Source of the DNA: Mycolicibacterium rhodesiae JS60
GTDB taxonomy: Bacteria; Actinomycetota; Actinomycetes; Mycobacteriales; Mycobacteriaceae
Assembly (NCBI GenBank): GCA_000230935.2
Contig: AGIQ01000004.1
Span: 62,001 to 126,000, forward strand
Reading direction: 5' to 3'
DNA: 64,000 nucleotides
In this document: positions 17,654-26,829 of the stretch, in pieces
Numbering within the stretch: position 1 is the first letter of the stretch
Layout: each line of letters begins with the position of its first letter
Notes under the pieces: generated by a model
Database searches by the model: none
The model's input: only the letters and a program-made list of their open reading frames with translations
What the model was told of the DNA's origin: nothing
Position numbers and translations under genes: made by a program

Positions 17654-18418
17654 ATGTCCCTGAGTGCGGAGGCCGGCGAGGGCCCGTCGGGCAGGGCCGC
17701 CACGGTTATCGCCGACCAGATTCGTCGGCGCATCGTGCGCGGCGAACTGACCGAGGGCGACCTACTGCCCAGCGAACAGCAGTTGCTGGTCGAGTTCGGG
17801 GTGTCACGGCCGACCATGCGTGAGGCCATTCGCATCCTGGAGTCCGAATCGCTGGTCAACGTGAAGCGTGGATCGCGCGGCGGCATCGAAGTCGCGGTGC
17901 CCCGGATCGAAACGGCCGCCCATTACGCCGGGCTGGTACTGGAGTACCGGCAGGCCACCACATCGGATGTGTTCCTGGCAGCGGCAGCGATCGAAGCTCC
18001 CTGTGCGGCGATGCTGGCCCGGTCCCGCACCGCCAAGGATATCAGGCGACTCAAGGACGCCGTCGCCGCTGAGCGGGCAGCCCGCGATGATCCCGAACGA
18101 CTTCTGCAGTTACAGAATGACTTTCACCGTCTCGTCGTCGAACTAGTGGGCAATGACACGCTTAGGGTTCTCAGCGATGTCGTGCGGCAAATCATCGAGG
18201 TGGCAACCCGTCGTTACCTGGTCAGCCCGGCCCTGCGCGCCGAAGACCGTATTCCGGCCTCCGACGCCGGCATCAGGGCGCACGAAAAGCTCGTCGTGCA
18301 CATCGAGGCCAAGGACGCGGCCAAGGCCGAGGCACTGTGGCGCCGCCAGATCATCGCCACCGGCGAGCAGTTGCGCCGCTCCGGTGTGGCCGACAAGGTG
18401 ATCGACCTGTTGGAGTAG
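17654..18418 (+). CDS. GntR/FadR family transcriptional regulator
   Basis: 254 residues. Winged HTH at about 15-75 (IADQIRRRIVRGELTEGDLLPSEQQLLVEFGVSRPTMREAIRILESE) and an FCD effector domain at about 95-235 with the metal-ligand type residues DFHRLVVE, RRYLVSP and AHEKLVVHIEAKDA. FCD regulators respond to organic acids or acyl-CoAs. It lies 60 bp after the thiolase-like gene and converges with the acyl-CoA dehydrogenase at 18423. It resembles the second FadR gene at 36803 in domain layout and in SRPT[ML]REA. Confidence 0.92.
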   Translation: MSLSAEAGEGPSGRAATVIADQIRRRIVRGELTEGDLLPSEQQLLVEFGVSRPTMREAIRILESESLVNVKRGSRGGIEVAVPRIETAAHYAGLVLEYRQATTSDVFLAAAAIEAPCAAMLARSRTAKDIRRLKDAVAAERAARDDPERLLQLQNDFHRLVVELVGNDTLRVLSDVVRQIIEVATRRYLVSPALRAEDRIPASDAGIRAHEKLVVHIEAKDAAKAEALWRRQIIATGEQLRRSGVADKVIDLLE

Positions 18419-18422
18419 TGCC

Positions 18423-19571
18423 TCAGAAGCCCATTCCCCGGCCGACGATGTCCAGCATGATCTCGTTGGTTCCGCCGTAGATGCGTTGGACGCGGGCATC
18501 CCGCCACAACCGGGCGATTTCGTACTCGTTGATGTAGCCGTAGCCGCCGTGCAACTGCAGGCACCGGTCGATGATGCGCCATTGGGTTTCGGTGGACCAC
18601 CACTTGGCGCCGGCAGCCTCGTCGGCGGTGAGCTCGCCGCTGTTGACCGCCATGATGCACTTGTCGACGAAGGCCTGCATCACGTCGACCTCAGTCTGCA
18701 TCTGCGCCAGGGCGTGCCGGTTGACCTGGAACGTGCCGATCGGCTGCCCGAAAGCCCTACGGTCACCGGCATATTGGCGCGACAGATCGACGGCCCGGCG
18801 GGCCGAAGCCACGGCGTGGACCGCGATACCGAGGCGCTCGGCAGGCAGATTGCGCATCAGGTGATAGAAGCCCTGGTTCTCCACGCCGATCAGGTTTTCG
18901 GCGGGGACCCGAACGTCATCGAAGATGAGTTCAGCAGTGTCAGCGGACTTCTGGCCGATCTTGTCCAACTTGCGGCCGCGGGAGAATCCCGGCATGCCCT
19001 CCTCGACGACCAACAGGCTGATGCCCTTGTGTGGCTTGTCGGCATCGGGATTGGTGCGGCACACCACGACGACGAGGTCGGCCAGCAGACCGTTGGAGAT
19101 GAAGGTCTTCGCGCCGTTCACGATGTAGTCGCCGCCGTCGCGGCGCGCCGAGGTCTTGATGTTGGCCAGGTCGGAGCCGGCCCCCGGCTCAGACATCGCG
19201 ACGGCGGTGATAAGTTCACCGGACACGTAGCCCGGAAGCCACCGCTTCTTCTGCTCGTCGGTGGTGAGCTCGGAGAAATAGCTTGCCAGGATGTCGTTTT
19301 GGACGCCCAGACCGATGCCGACTGCGCCGGTCAGCCAGTACTCCTCGTCGACGATGGCGTTGAACCGGAAGTCCTTGATCCCGGCGCCGCCGTACTCTTC
19401 GGGCATCTCCCAGCCGATGAGCCCGAGCTTGCCGGCTTCCAGCCAGGCCTCTCGGTCGACGTAGCCGCGTTCCTCCCACTCGTCGGCGTGCGGCACGCAG
19501 ACCGTTTCGAAGTAGGAGCGCGCCATGGCGCGGAACTCGTCGTGTTCGGGTTCGAAGATGTCTCGACGCAC
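18423..19571 (-). CDS. Acyl-CoA dehydrogenase
   Basis: 382 residues, full family length. FAD/substrate motifs are all present: AVAMSEPGAGSDLANIKTSA (about 126-145), YIVNGAKTFISNG, RRAFGQPIGTFQV, LQLHGGYGYINEYEI and the C-terminal RIYGGTNEIMLDIVGR. It is complete and could act alone as a homotetramer. It is the last of three consecutive acyl-CoA dehydrogenase genes on the minus strand, with a 7-bp gap after the 19579 gene. Expected to form 2,3-enoyl-CoA on an unknown substrate of the island. Confidence 0.93.
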   Translation of the reverse strand: MRRDIFEPEHDEFRAMARSYFETVCVPHADEWEERGYVDREAWLEAGKLGLIGWEMPEEYGGAGIKDFRFNAIVDEEYWLTGAVGIGLGVQNDILASYFSELTTDEQKKRWLPGYVSGELITAVAMSEPGAGSDLANIKTSARRDGGDYIVNGAKTFISNGLLADLVVVVCRTNPDADKPHKGISLLVVEEGMPGFSRGRKLDKIGQKSADTAELIFDDVRVPAENLIGVENQGFYHLMRNLPAERLGIAVHAVASARRAVDLSRQYAGDRRAFGQPIGTFQVNRHALAQMQTEVDVMQAFVDKCIMAVNSGELTADEAAGAKWWSTETQWRIIDRCLQLHGGYGYINEYEIARLWRDARVQRIYGGTNEIMLDIVGRGMGF

Positions 19572-19578
19572 GGTCTTC

Positions 19579-20652
19579 CTATCCTGTGTGATCTTGTGAA
19601 GATGGTGAACTCAGCGCGGTCACCAGTTCCCACGCCGTGCCCTGGTATTCGGCGGCTAGCCGGCCGAGGTCTTGCTGCCAAGCGCGCTGGGTTCCGAACT
19701 CCGAACGCCATGCCAACGCTCTGGTGGTGAAGTGACGCAGCCGGTGATCCAGTGTGAACCCGATCGCACCATGTGCCTGGTGGGTGTTGCGCGCCACGAC
19801 CGTCGCCGCGCGGGCCGACTCGATCTTCGCCACCGCCACAGCGAACTGTGCAGCGTCGGACGAGAAATCCTGCGCCGCAACCTGTTCGACGGCGAATGCG
19901 ACCGCCGTCTTGGCCATGGCGAGCGCACCTGCGGCCGAAGCGATCAAGGTCTGCACGGCCTGGAACTTCGCGATGGGTCGGCCGAACTGCTCACGGTTCT
20001 GCACATGCTCCCGCGACAAGTCCAGCGCCCGGGCCAGCGCTCCGCACGTCTGCACGGCGACAGCCAGCGCACCGCGCAGCCGTAACTCGCTTCTCAAATC
20101 TCCGGCGACGGGGTGGCTGGTATCGAGCGCCGCGTCGATGCGGACCGTTGCCCGCGGCTGGCCGGTGATGTCGTGGGTCTCGCCGATCACCGTCCATTGA
20201 TCCCGGGGCAGCGCCACCACAAAGCCCTCGCCGACGAGCACCAAGGTCTGGGCGACACCGGCCCAGGGCAGGTCCTCGACGGTCAGATCCCCGTCCGCGA
20301 ACTCGCGCAGAGCGGCGGCCACCATTGGCCCCGACGGGATGTCGTGACCCGAGACCCGCAGCAGCCACGCCGCCAGCAGGTCATGGTCGGCCAACGGCAC
20401 TACCGCACCGTGGTATCCCGAACTTTCCAGTACCACGGCCAGTTCGGGCATGCCGGCTCCGCTGCCGCCCAGGCACTCCGGGGTGGTCAGCAAGGTCAGC
20501 CCAGAGGCTGCCAGGGTGTCCCATAGCGTCGGGTTGTAGGGCAACGCGACCTCTTGGACGTCCAGGGCCGGCTCGGTTGCGGCGGAGAAGATGTCGTCGG
20601 CCAGCCCCCGCAGTGCCAGCAAATCGGCCGATCTGTCGGCAGTCGCGGTCAT
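19579..20652 (-). CDS. Acyl-CoA dehydrogenase family protein, probable heteromer subunit
   Basis: 357 residues and divergent. The N-terminal domain is short, the middle FAD motif MSEPxxGSD is missing, and the C-terminal domain is intact (NREQFGRPIAKFQAVQTLIAS, HQAHGAIGFTLDHRLRHFT). Its start overlaps the stop of the ACAD gene upstream (20649-20652). Mycobacterial sterol-pathway ACADs (FadE28-FadE29 type) work as alpha2beta2 pairs encoded by adjacent genes, one partner being degenerate. This gene and 20649 fit that pattern; the pairing itself is inference. Confidence 0.85.
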   Translation of the reverse strand: MTATADRSADLLALRGLADDIFSAATEPALDVQEVALPYNPTLWDTLAASGLTLLTTPECLGGSGAGMPELAVVLESSGYHGAVVPLADHDLLAAWLLRVSGHDIPSGPMVAAALREFADGDLTVEDLPWAGVAQTLVLVGEGFVVALPRDQWTVIGETHDITGQPRATVRIDAALDTSHPVAGDLRSELRLRGALAVAVQTCGALARALDLSREHVQNREQFGRPIAKFQAVQTLIASAAGALAMAKTAVAFAVEQVAAQDFSSDAAQFAVAVAKIESARAATVVARNTHQAHGAIGFTLDHRLRHFTTRALAWRSEFGTQRAWQQDLGRLAAEYQGTAWELVTALSSPSSQDHTG

Positions 20653-21803
20653 CTCAGTCCCAGTCCGCGGGCCACCACACCGCTGAGAATCTCGTTGGTC
20701 CCGCCTCGCAGGGTGAATCCGGGCGCGTGCAGGATGCCCTCCGCTAGAAGGCGGGACATCGGATCACTGGAATCCGTCTTCGGCACAACGGAACTCGATG
20801 CCGCCGCGGCGTCGACGACTGCGGATTCGTATCGAGTGCCCAAATCTTTGACCAATGCCGCCGCCACACCGACCTCCTGGCCGTCGGACAGCGCGGCGGC
20901 GATGGAACCGGATAGCTGGCGCAAGGTCGTCAGTTGCGCGATCAGATCGCCCAAAGCGGTTGCCGGTCCGCCGTTTTCCTCCCGAAGCTGTTCGACGTAC
21001 GCGTCGAGCAACGGCTGAGTCGACAGGATCCGCTCCGGGCCGCTGCGCTCGAATCCGAGTTCGGAGGTCACCTGCTCCCAGCCGTCACCCGGTTTACCCA
21101 ACACCATTTCGTCGGGGACGAACACCTGGGTCAACACCACTTCGTTGAAGTGGTGGGCCCCCGTCAGCAGCTTGATGGGTCGGATATCGATACCCGGTGT
21201 ATCGAGTGGGACGACAAACTGGCTGAGCCCCTCGTGGCGGGAGGACTCAGCCAGAGGGGTGGTCCTGGCCAGCACGAAGAACACGTCGGCGTGGTGGGCC
21301 CCCGAGGTCCATACCTTCGTGCCGGTCAGTTCCCAGCCGCCATCCACCTGCACCCCTCGGGTGCGAACGCTGGCCAGGTCCGATCCCGACTCCGGCTCGC
21401 TCATTCCGATGGCGAAGAAGCACTCGCCGGCTGCGATGGTGGGCAGGAAGCGCCGCCGCTGTTCCGCGGTGCCGTACTTGAGCAGCGATGGGCCGGCCTG
21501 GCGATCGGCCACCCAGTGTGCGGCGATCGGCGCGCCCGCCGCGAGGAGTTCCTCGATGACGACGAACCGCTCGATGTGCCCGAAGCCGCCACCACCGTAT
21601 TCGCTGGGAATGGTCATACCCACCCAACCGCGCTGCGCCAATCGCTGGCTGAATCCCGGATCCCATGCAGAGATCCACGAGTCGACGCGTGGCACCCAAC
21701 CGTATTCGGCGCGGTCAGCGGAGAGGAATTCGCGTACTTGCCTGCGCAACTGCTCTGCGGCCGCGGGCAGCGGCCGGTACGGGGGAACAAGCTCGACGCT
21801 CAC
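20649..21803 (-). CDS. Acyl-CoA dehydrogenase
   Basis: I start at GTG 21803 (VSVELVPPYRPLP), giving 384 residues; the open frame upstream is a shadow of the divergent thiolase. It contains GMTIPSEYGGGGFGHIERFVV, FFAIGMSEPESGSDLASVRT, WELTGTKVWTSGAHHAD, and the C-terminal TLRGGTNEILSGVVARGLG. It is the first gene of the three-ACAD operon and divergent from the thiolase at 21927. Its overlap with the degenerate ACAD at 19579 suggests a heteromeric enzyme. Confidence 0.88.
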   Translation of the reverse strand: MSVELVPPYRPLPAAAEQLRRQVREFLSADRAEYGWVPRVDSWISAWDPGFSQRLAQRGWVGMTIPSEYGGGGFGHIERFVVIEELLAAGAPIAAHWVADRQAGPSLLKYGTAEQRRRFLPTIAAGECFFAIGMSEPESGSDLASVRTRGVQVDGGWELTGTKVWTSGAHHADVFFVLARTTPLAESSRHEGLSQFVVPLDTPGIDIRPIKLLTGAHHFNEVVLTQVFVPDEMVLGKPGDGWEQVTSELGFERSGPERILSTQPLLDAYVEQLREENGGPATALGDLIAQLTTLRQLSGSIAAALSDGQEVGVAAALVKDLGTRYESAVVDAAAASSSVVPKTDSSDPMSRLLAEGILHAPGFTLRGGTNEILSGVVARGLGLR

Positions 21804-21860
21804 CAATCCACGGCCGCCCTTCGTGACGGGGTACCCAGCGCGGGCCGGGTAAGAGATATA

Positions 21861-21879
21861 CAGCTTATATATTAAGCTG
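21861..21879. promoter_or_regulatory. Palindromic operator candidate between ACAD operon and thiolase
   Basis: cagcttatatattaagctg: perfect 7-bp arms CAGCTTA / TAAGCTG around a 5-bp TATAT centre, in the 123-bp divergent gap. It is strikingly AT-rich for this genome and is positioned to control both directions. Confidence 0.5.
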
Positions 21880-21926
21880 ATTACGGCGCGGCGCGGGGTC
21901 GTGTCGGTCGAAGATGAGGTGTAGCT

Positions 21927-23102
21927 ATGCGTGATGCCGTGATCACTGCTGCGGTCCGGTCGCCGATTGGCAAGCGGAACGGCGGTCTGGCCGGTACACA
22001 TGCGGTCGAGCTGTCGGCGGCGGTCCTCAATGAACTGGTGCGCCGCGCCGCGGTGGAGCCGGCTCTCGTCGATGACGTGCACTGGGGCAATGTGATCAGC
22101 ATTGGTCAGCAATCCGGCAACGTCGGCCGCATGGCGGTGCTCGGCGCGGGCTGGCCGGAGTCGGTGCCCGGGTTCACCGTTGACCGGCAGTGCGGTTCCT
22201 CCCAACAGGCCATCTCCACAGCCGCTGCGGCGGTGATCTCCGGGCAGGCCGACCTCGTTGTCGCCGGCGGCGTGGAAATGATGTCCGCGGTGCCGATGGG
22301 TGCGGCGTCGGTACCCGGCACCGGCGACATGGGCGGCCCCGCGGTGTCGCGCTACCACACGGTCTTGGCGGAACTTCCCGGTTTCACCGGACGGTTCAAC
22401 CAGGGCGCTGGTGCCGAGTTGATCGCCTCGGAATACGGGTTGAGTCGAACTCAGCTGGACGAGTACTCCATCGAGTCCCACGAACGGGCTGCCGCCGCGC
22501 AGGACGACGGGCTGTTCGTCGACGAAATAATGCCTGTCGCAACTGACTCCGGTGAGGTGCGTATCGACGAGGGAATCCGGCGGGGGTCGACGATCGAGAA
22601 GCTGGCGACGCTGAAGGCGCCGTTCCTCGAGGGTGGGGTGGTCACGGCCGGTAACGCTTCGCAGATCTCCGACGGCGCCGCCGCGGTGCTCATCACCACC
22701 TCGGAGCGTGCCGCCGAACTGGGTATGACGCCACTGGCGCGGATACACACCGCGGTGGTCACCGGCGACGATCCGGTGAAGATGCTGACTGGTCCGATTC
22801 CGGCAACGGAGTTGGCGCTGAAGCGATCCGGGCTGTCGATCGACGACATCGGCTACTTCGAGGTCAACGAGGCGTTCGCGTCGGTCCCGCTGGCGTGGCA
22901 GGCGGCCACCGGGGTGAGCCGGGACCGACTGAACCCGGTGGGCGGTGCCATCGCGCTGGGACATCCGCTTGGTGGATCGGGCGCTCGGCTGGCCACCACG
23001 CTGATCCATCACCTGCAGCGCACCGGCGCCCGGTACGGACTGCAGACGATGTGCGAAGGTGGCGGCACCGCCAACGCCACGATCTACGAGCGCATCGGCT
23101 GA
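21927..23102 (+). CDS. Acetyl-CoA acyltransferase (thiolase)
   Basis: 391 residues with all three thiolase signatures: the nucleophile Cys89 in DRQCGSSQQA, His346 in ALGHPLGGSGAR and the acid/base Cys376 in MCEGGGTANATIYERIG. It should cleave a 3-ketoacyl-CoA to acetyl-CoA or propionyl-CoA. It is divergent from the three-ACAD operon over a gap holding a strong palindrome. Its 3' end overlaps the 3' end of the convergent acyl-CoA synthetase by 19 bp. Confidence 0.95.
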   Translation: MRDAVITAAVRSPIGKRNGGLAGTHAVELSAAVLNELVRRAAVEPALVDDVHWGNVISIGQQSGNVGRMAVLGAGWPESVPGFTVDRQCGSSQQAISTAAAAVISGQADLVVAGGVEMMSAVPMGAASVPGTGDMGGPAVSRYHTVLAELPGFTGRFNQGAGAELIASEYGLSRTQLDEYSIESHERAAAAQDDGLFVDEIMPVATDSGEVRIDEGIRRGSTIEKLATLKAPFLEGGVVTAGNASQISDGAAAVLITTSERAAELGMTPLARIHTAVVTGDDPVKMLTGPIPATELALKRSGLSIDDIGYFEVNEAFASVPLAWQAATGVSRDRLNPVGGAIALGHPLGGSGARLATTLIHHLQRTGARYGLQTMCEGGGTANATIYERIG

Positions 23103-24544
23103 TCCGAGAGCTGGGCGCGCAGTTCGGCCCGGCGAATCTTGCCGCCTGTGGTACGCGGGAGCTCGTCGACGAAGCGGTAGTCCCGAGGCCGCTTGTAGCT
23201 GGCCAGCCGTCCGGCGAGCCAGTCGTCCAGCGCTGTCGCACTGACCGACTGCGAACCACACACGACAAACGCCACCGGCGCCTCGCCTGTTCGCGGGTCG
23301 CTGCGGCCGACGACGGCCACATCGGCCACCGCATCGTGTTCCATCAGCGCCTGCTCGACCTCGACCGGCGCCACCTGGAATCCCGACACCTTCAGCATGT
23401 CCTTGGCGCGGTCGATGATTCGCAATCGGCCGTCGTCATCGATAGCGGCGACATCACCAGTGCGAAACCACCCATGTGCGCCGAAGCCGGGTGAACTGCC
23501 CGAGGCGTACCCGTACGCCACGCTCGGTCCGCGGACTTCGAGTTCACCGTTGTCGGTCAGCCGCAATTCGGTCCCCACGGTGGGGTAGCCGGGGGAGTCC
23601 AGCCGCCACTGCGCGGGCTCGTTGACCGGGTTGAAGGCCACCATCATCGCCTCGGTCATGCCGTAAGAGCACAGGAAGCCGACCCCGGTTCGGGCGGTGA
23701 TCTGGTCAGCCAGGCCGGGTGGGACGGCACTGCCGCCCCACATGAAGAACCGCAGCGACGCGAAGTCCTCTGGGCGCAGAGCGGTCCGCTGGGCCAGTTG
23801 GTGGGCGACAGTACCGGCCAGGGGCCACACGGTCACGCGCTGCTGGCGGATGTGCGCCAGTGCGCGCTCGAGGTCGAAGCGTCGGAACAGAGTCATCTCG
23901 GCGCCCACACTGATCGCCGCCGCGCTCATCGTCGTACCGAAGATGTGACACAGCGGCAGGGCTATCTGCAGGCGGTCACTGCTGGTGAGGCCCAGGTGGT
24001 GGCGCAGTTGCTCGACCCCGCCGCACAGGCTGCCGACCGTGTGCACGACCCCCTTGGGTAGCCCGGTGGTGCCCGAGGAGAACGGAATGTACAGCGGCGA
24101 ATCATGGTGGTATACAGCCGGTTCGGATCCCGGTGTCGCTGCCGCTTCGTCAACGAGGGTGCCGAGCGGAACCGCGATGTCCAATGCCGAGACCAGCGAA
24201 TCGAATCGCGACGTGTGGATCGCCGCGGTGGCACCCGATGCGCCTACCGCGTGCATGATCTCGGGATCTGTCCAATACGGGTTGGGAGTCACGAAGACCG
24301 CACCCAGTCGCGCCAGCGCGAACTGGGCGATCAGGTACTCGGGCCAGTTTTCGAGCAGCAGCAGCACCCGGGTTCCGGTGGTGACCCCCGCGGCCGCCAA
24401 CCGCTGGGCGGCCATCGACGCGGCGGAATCCAGCTCGGCGTATGTCCAGCCGAGCCCCTCGAAACGCAGGGCGACCCTGGCAGGCCACCGTGCGGCAGCG
24501 CTCGCCAGATAACCGGCGTAACCGCCGGGCGGCCCGCTGATCAT
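23084..24544 (-). CDS. AMP-forming acyl-CoA synthetase (FadD-like)
   Basis: 486 residues. The ANL superfamily motifs are complete: P-loop IPFSSGTTGLPKG at about 153-165, YGMTEAMM, the hinge-region HGWFRTGDVAAIDDDG, and the catalytic Lys469 in TTGGKIRR. It activates a carboxylic acid to acyl-CoA via acyl-AMP. It is the last gene of the minus operon 28049 to 23084 (ACAD, CoA-transferase, unknown protein, ligase), starting 9 bp after the 24554 gene. Substrate unknown. Confidence 0.93.
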   Translation of the reverse strand: MISGPPGGYAGYLASAAARWPARVALRFEGLGWTYAELDSAASMAAQRLAAAGVTTGTRVLLLLENWPEYLIAQFALARLGAVFVTPNPYWTDPEIMHAVGASGATAAIHTSRFDSLVSALDIAVPLGTLVDEAAATPGSEPAVYHHDSPLYIPFSSGTTGLPKGVVHTVGSLCGGVEQLRHHLGLTSSDRLQIALPLCHIFGTTMSAAAISVGAEMTLFRRFDLERALAHIRQQRVTVWPLAGTVAHQLAQRTALRPEDFASLRFFMWGGSAVPPGLADQITARTGVGFLCSYGMTEAMMVAFNPVNEPAQWRLDSPGYPTVGTELRLTDNGELEVRGPSVAYGYASGSSPGFGAHGWFRTGDVAAIDDDGRLRIIDRAKDMLKVSGFQVAPVEVEQALMEHDAVADVAVVGRSDPRTGEAPVAFVVCGSQSVSATALDDWLAGRLASYKRPRDYRFVDELPRTTGGKIRRAELRAQLSDQPMRS

Positions 24545-24553
24545 CAGGGCAGA

Positions 24554-25588
24554 CTACCGCCGTCTGGCGTTGCCGTTGGCGGGCACAGTCTCGCCCCAGG
24601 CCATCCAGACGTCGGGGACCCTGGCGTCGTCGACGCGGTGAATTCGGCCTTCCTGCTGCGGGTTCGGCATCGGTCCCAGACCCCGCATGTGACCTTCGGG
24701 GTCCGGCTCGCACACCCAGCGCACACCGTCGAGTTCGTATTCGATTCCCTCGTGCCAGTGCCCGTCGGCCGCGGGGGTGATCACCGCGTCCATCTGGCGT
24801 GCCGAGGTGACCGTGCCGTCGCTGTGCGCGGTGACCCCGACGTGGAAATTCTGTTGCCCGAACAGGAAGTGCCCGACCTCGCAGCTGCCGTCATCGTAGT
24901 GGTTGGCCCACGAGTACCAGGTCGTGTATTCGGCGTCGTGCAACGGGTCTTTGTCGCGGTAGAGTCGCCCGCCCGGGTACATCCAGGCTTCCTCCCAGAA
25001 CAGGAACCCACGCATCGGACGGCCAGTGATCACACCCTCGACCAGGAAGGTCTGGGTGATGTACAGCAGTGCGGCGTCGCGCCCGGGCAGGAACCATTGC
25101 AGCGGCGGTGCCACCATAGAGCCGGTGGCCTCCAGCACGTCGGCCTCGCTGTAGGAGAAGTCGTTCTCGCTGAAGCTCAACCGCATCGGCCTGCCGTCCA
25201 CACCGGCGGCCGAGGCGTAGGTGACGGTGCCCTCGTCGGTCAGCCCGGCCGAGATGTGGGCGCTGTCGACGGCGCCGCGCGGCTCGCGGCGCAACTGCAG
25301 ACCGGGCTCACCGGTCCCACTCGAGACGATGATGTGCCTGCCGCCCAACGACTGGCGCCCGTCCACGGTCGTCTCCGGAGGAGTGGCGGCGATGCGACGC
25401 ATCGTGCTGTACAGCGCTCCCTGATCGTCGCGAAGGGTTCCCCAGATGTAGCCCGCCTCGCGTTCCAGGCCCAGAACCGGTGTGTTCTCGACGAACTCGC
25501 GGGCGTCGAACCGGCGCCCGGATGCGATCGCCGTGTGGTCGAACGTTCCTGTCGCCGAATGGGCTTCGGGGAACTTGGTGCTGACCAT
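24554..25588 (-). CDS. Uncharacterised Trp/His-rich protein, possibly CrtC/AttH-like beta-barrel
   Basis: I choose ATG 25588 because AGGAAGGA sits 7-8 bases ahead of it; ATG 25615, which overlaps the CoA-transferase stop (ATGA), would add nine residues. The product has about 344 residues, no signal peptide and no transmembrane segment. It is rich in beta-type sequence and in aromatic residues (FLFWEEAWMYPGG, YTTWYSWANHYDDG, FLFGQQNFHVG, YELDGVRWVCEPDPEG). I do not recognise it with certainty; the pattern of two related beta halves resembles lipocalin-like CrtC/AttH proteins, some of which hydrate or bind terpenoid chains. Its place between a CoA-transferase and a CoA ligase ties it to the catabolic pathway. 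Confidence 0.7.
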   Translation of the reverse strand: MVSTKFPEAHSATGTFDHTAIASGRRFDAREFVENTPVLGLEREAGYIWGTLRDDQGALYSTMRRIAATPPETTVDGRQSLGGRHIIVSSGTGEPGLQLRREPRGAVDSAHISAGLTDEGTVTYASAAGVDGRPMRLSFSENDFSYSEADVLEATGSMVAPPLQWFLPGRDAALLYITQTFLVEGVITGRPMRGFLFWEEAWMYPGGRLYRDKDPLHDAEYTTWYSWANHYDDGSCEVGHFLFGQQNFHVGVTAHSDGTVTSARQMDAVITPAADGHWHEGIEYELDGVRWVCEPDPEGHMRGLGPMPNPQQEGRIHRVDDARVPDVWMAWGETVPANGNARRR

Positions 25589-25611
25589 CGGTGGTCCTTC
25601 CTGAAGATGGG

Positions 25612-26829
25612 TCATATCGCCTTGGATTTCCGCAGCACGTCGATTTCGGCTCTGGTCTTGCCCAGCACGGTTTCGAGCACCTCGTCGGTGTGTTGACCGA
25701 GCCGGGGTGGTGGGGCGTAGGCGTCGATTGGTGTCTCGGAGTAGCGGATTGGGTTGGCAAGGACGTCGAACGCTTCCCCCTCGGCGGTGATCAGGTGCCG
25801 GCGCATGGCTCGGTGCCGGATCTGCGGATTGGCGAAGACGCCGTCCATCGTGTTGACCGGACTGACTGGGACATCAGCCTCCTCGAGGCGGTGCACCCAA
25901 TACTGCGCGTCGTGCCGGGCGAAGATTTCGGTGAGGGTGTCCAACACGAGGTCGCGGTTGGCGATTCGCGCCGACACGGTGGCGAATCGAGGATCGTCGG
26001 CCAACTCCGGGCGGCCCAGTGCCGCGCTCAGACGGGACCACTGCCCGTGCGTGGAGGCGACGACGAAGATGTCGGCATCGGCGCATCGGAAGGACTGTGA
26101 GGGGATTCCGCCGAAGCCGCCGTTGCCCCGTCGCGGCGCGGCGATACCGGAGATCAAGTAGTTCTGCGCGTAGTGCGACAGTGAGGCCAATCCGCAGTCC
26201 AACAGCGCCAGGTCGATGTACTGGCCGCGGCGGCTCACCGTGTCGCGATAGCGCAGTGCGGCCAGAATCGCCGAGGCGGCGTACAGACCGGTCACGATGT
26301 CGACCATCGACACCCCGACCTTCATCGGGCCTTCACCGGGTTCACCGTCCGGGATGCCGGACACGCTCATCATGCCGCTCATCGCCTGGAAGACGCCGTC
26401 GTAGCCGGCCCGCATCGCATACGGGCCGTCCTGTCCGAACCCGGTCACCGAGCAGTACACCAGTCTCGGGTTGGTCTCCCGCAGGCTCTGCTGGTCCAGA
26501 CCGTACTTGGCCAGCACATCGCTACGGAAGTTCTCGATGACCACGTCGGATGCGCCCGCCAGTTCGGCGATCAGTTCGGCTCCCTCGGGGGTGGCATGAT
26601 CGACGGTGATCGAACGCTTGTTGCGGTTGGCGCTCAGGTAGAAGCCCGACTGATTGTCGCCGGGATCGCCGAGGAACGGGGGGCCGTACTGGCGCGCGTC
26701 GTCGCCGGAACCGGGCCGTTCCACCTTGATCACGTCGGCGCCCATGTCGCCGAGTAGCTGAGAAGTCAACGGAGCAGCCAGGATCCGGCTCAGATCCAGG
26801 ACGCGGATACCAGCTAGCGGGCCACTCAC
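25612..26829 (-). CDS. Family III CoA-transferase (CaiB/BaiF)
   Basis: 405 residues. GIRVLDLSRILAAPLTSQLLGDMGADVIKVERP at the start is the family hallmark, and the catalytic Asp144 lies in AGYDGVFQAMSG. These enzymes move CoA between carboxylic acids; the same fold also includes 2-methylacyl-CoA racemases, which cannot be excluded. Its ATG overlaps the stop of the ACAD gene upstream (26826-26829). A second family III enzyme occurs at 34743. Confidence 0.92.
   Translation of the reverse strand: MSGPLAGIRVLDLSRILAAPLTSQLLGDMGADVIKVERPGSGDDARQYGPPFLGDPGDNQSGFYLSANRNKRSITVDHATPEGAELIAELAGASDVVIENFRSDVLAKYGLDQQSLRETNPRLVYCSVTGFGQDGPYAMRAGYDGVFQAMSGMMSVSGIPDGEPGEGPMKVGVSMVDIVTGLYAASAILAALRYRDTVSRRGQYIDLALLDCGLASLSHYAQNYLISGIAAPRRGNGGFGGIPSQSFRCADADIFVVASTHGQWSRLSAALGRPELADDPRFATVSARIANRDLVLDTLTEIFARHDAQYWVHRLEEADVPVSPVNTMDGVFANPQIRHRAMRRHLITAEGEAFDVLANPIRYSETPIDAYAPPPRLGQHTDEVLETVLGKTRAEIDVLRKSKAI

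Noticed and set aside
20649-23261. 870-codon minus-strand open frame
   Set aside because: Only 20649-21803 reads as acyl-CoA dehydrogenase; the upstream part is the antisense of the thiolase gene with Arg/His-rich shadow composition.
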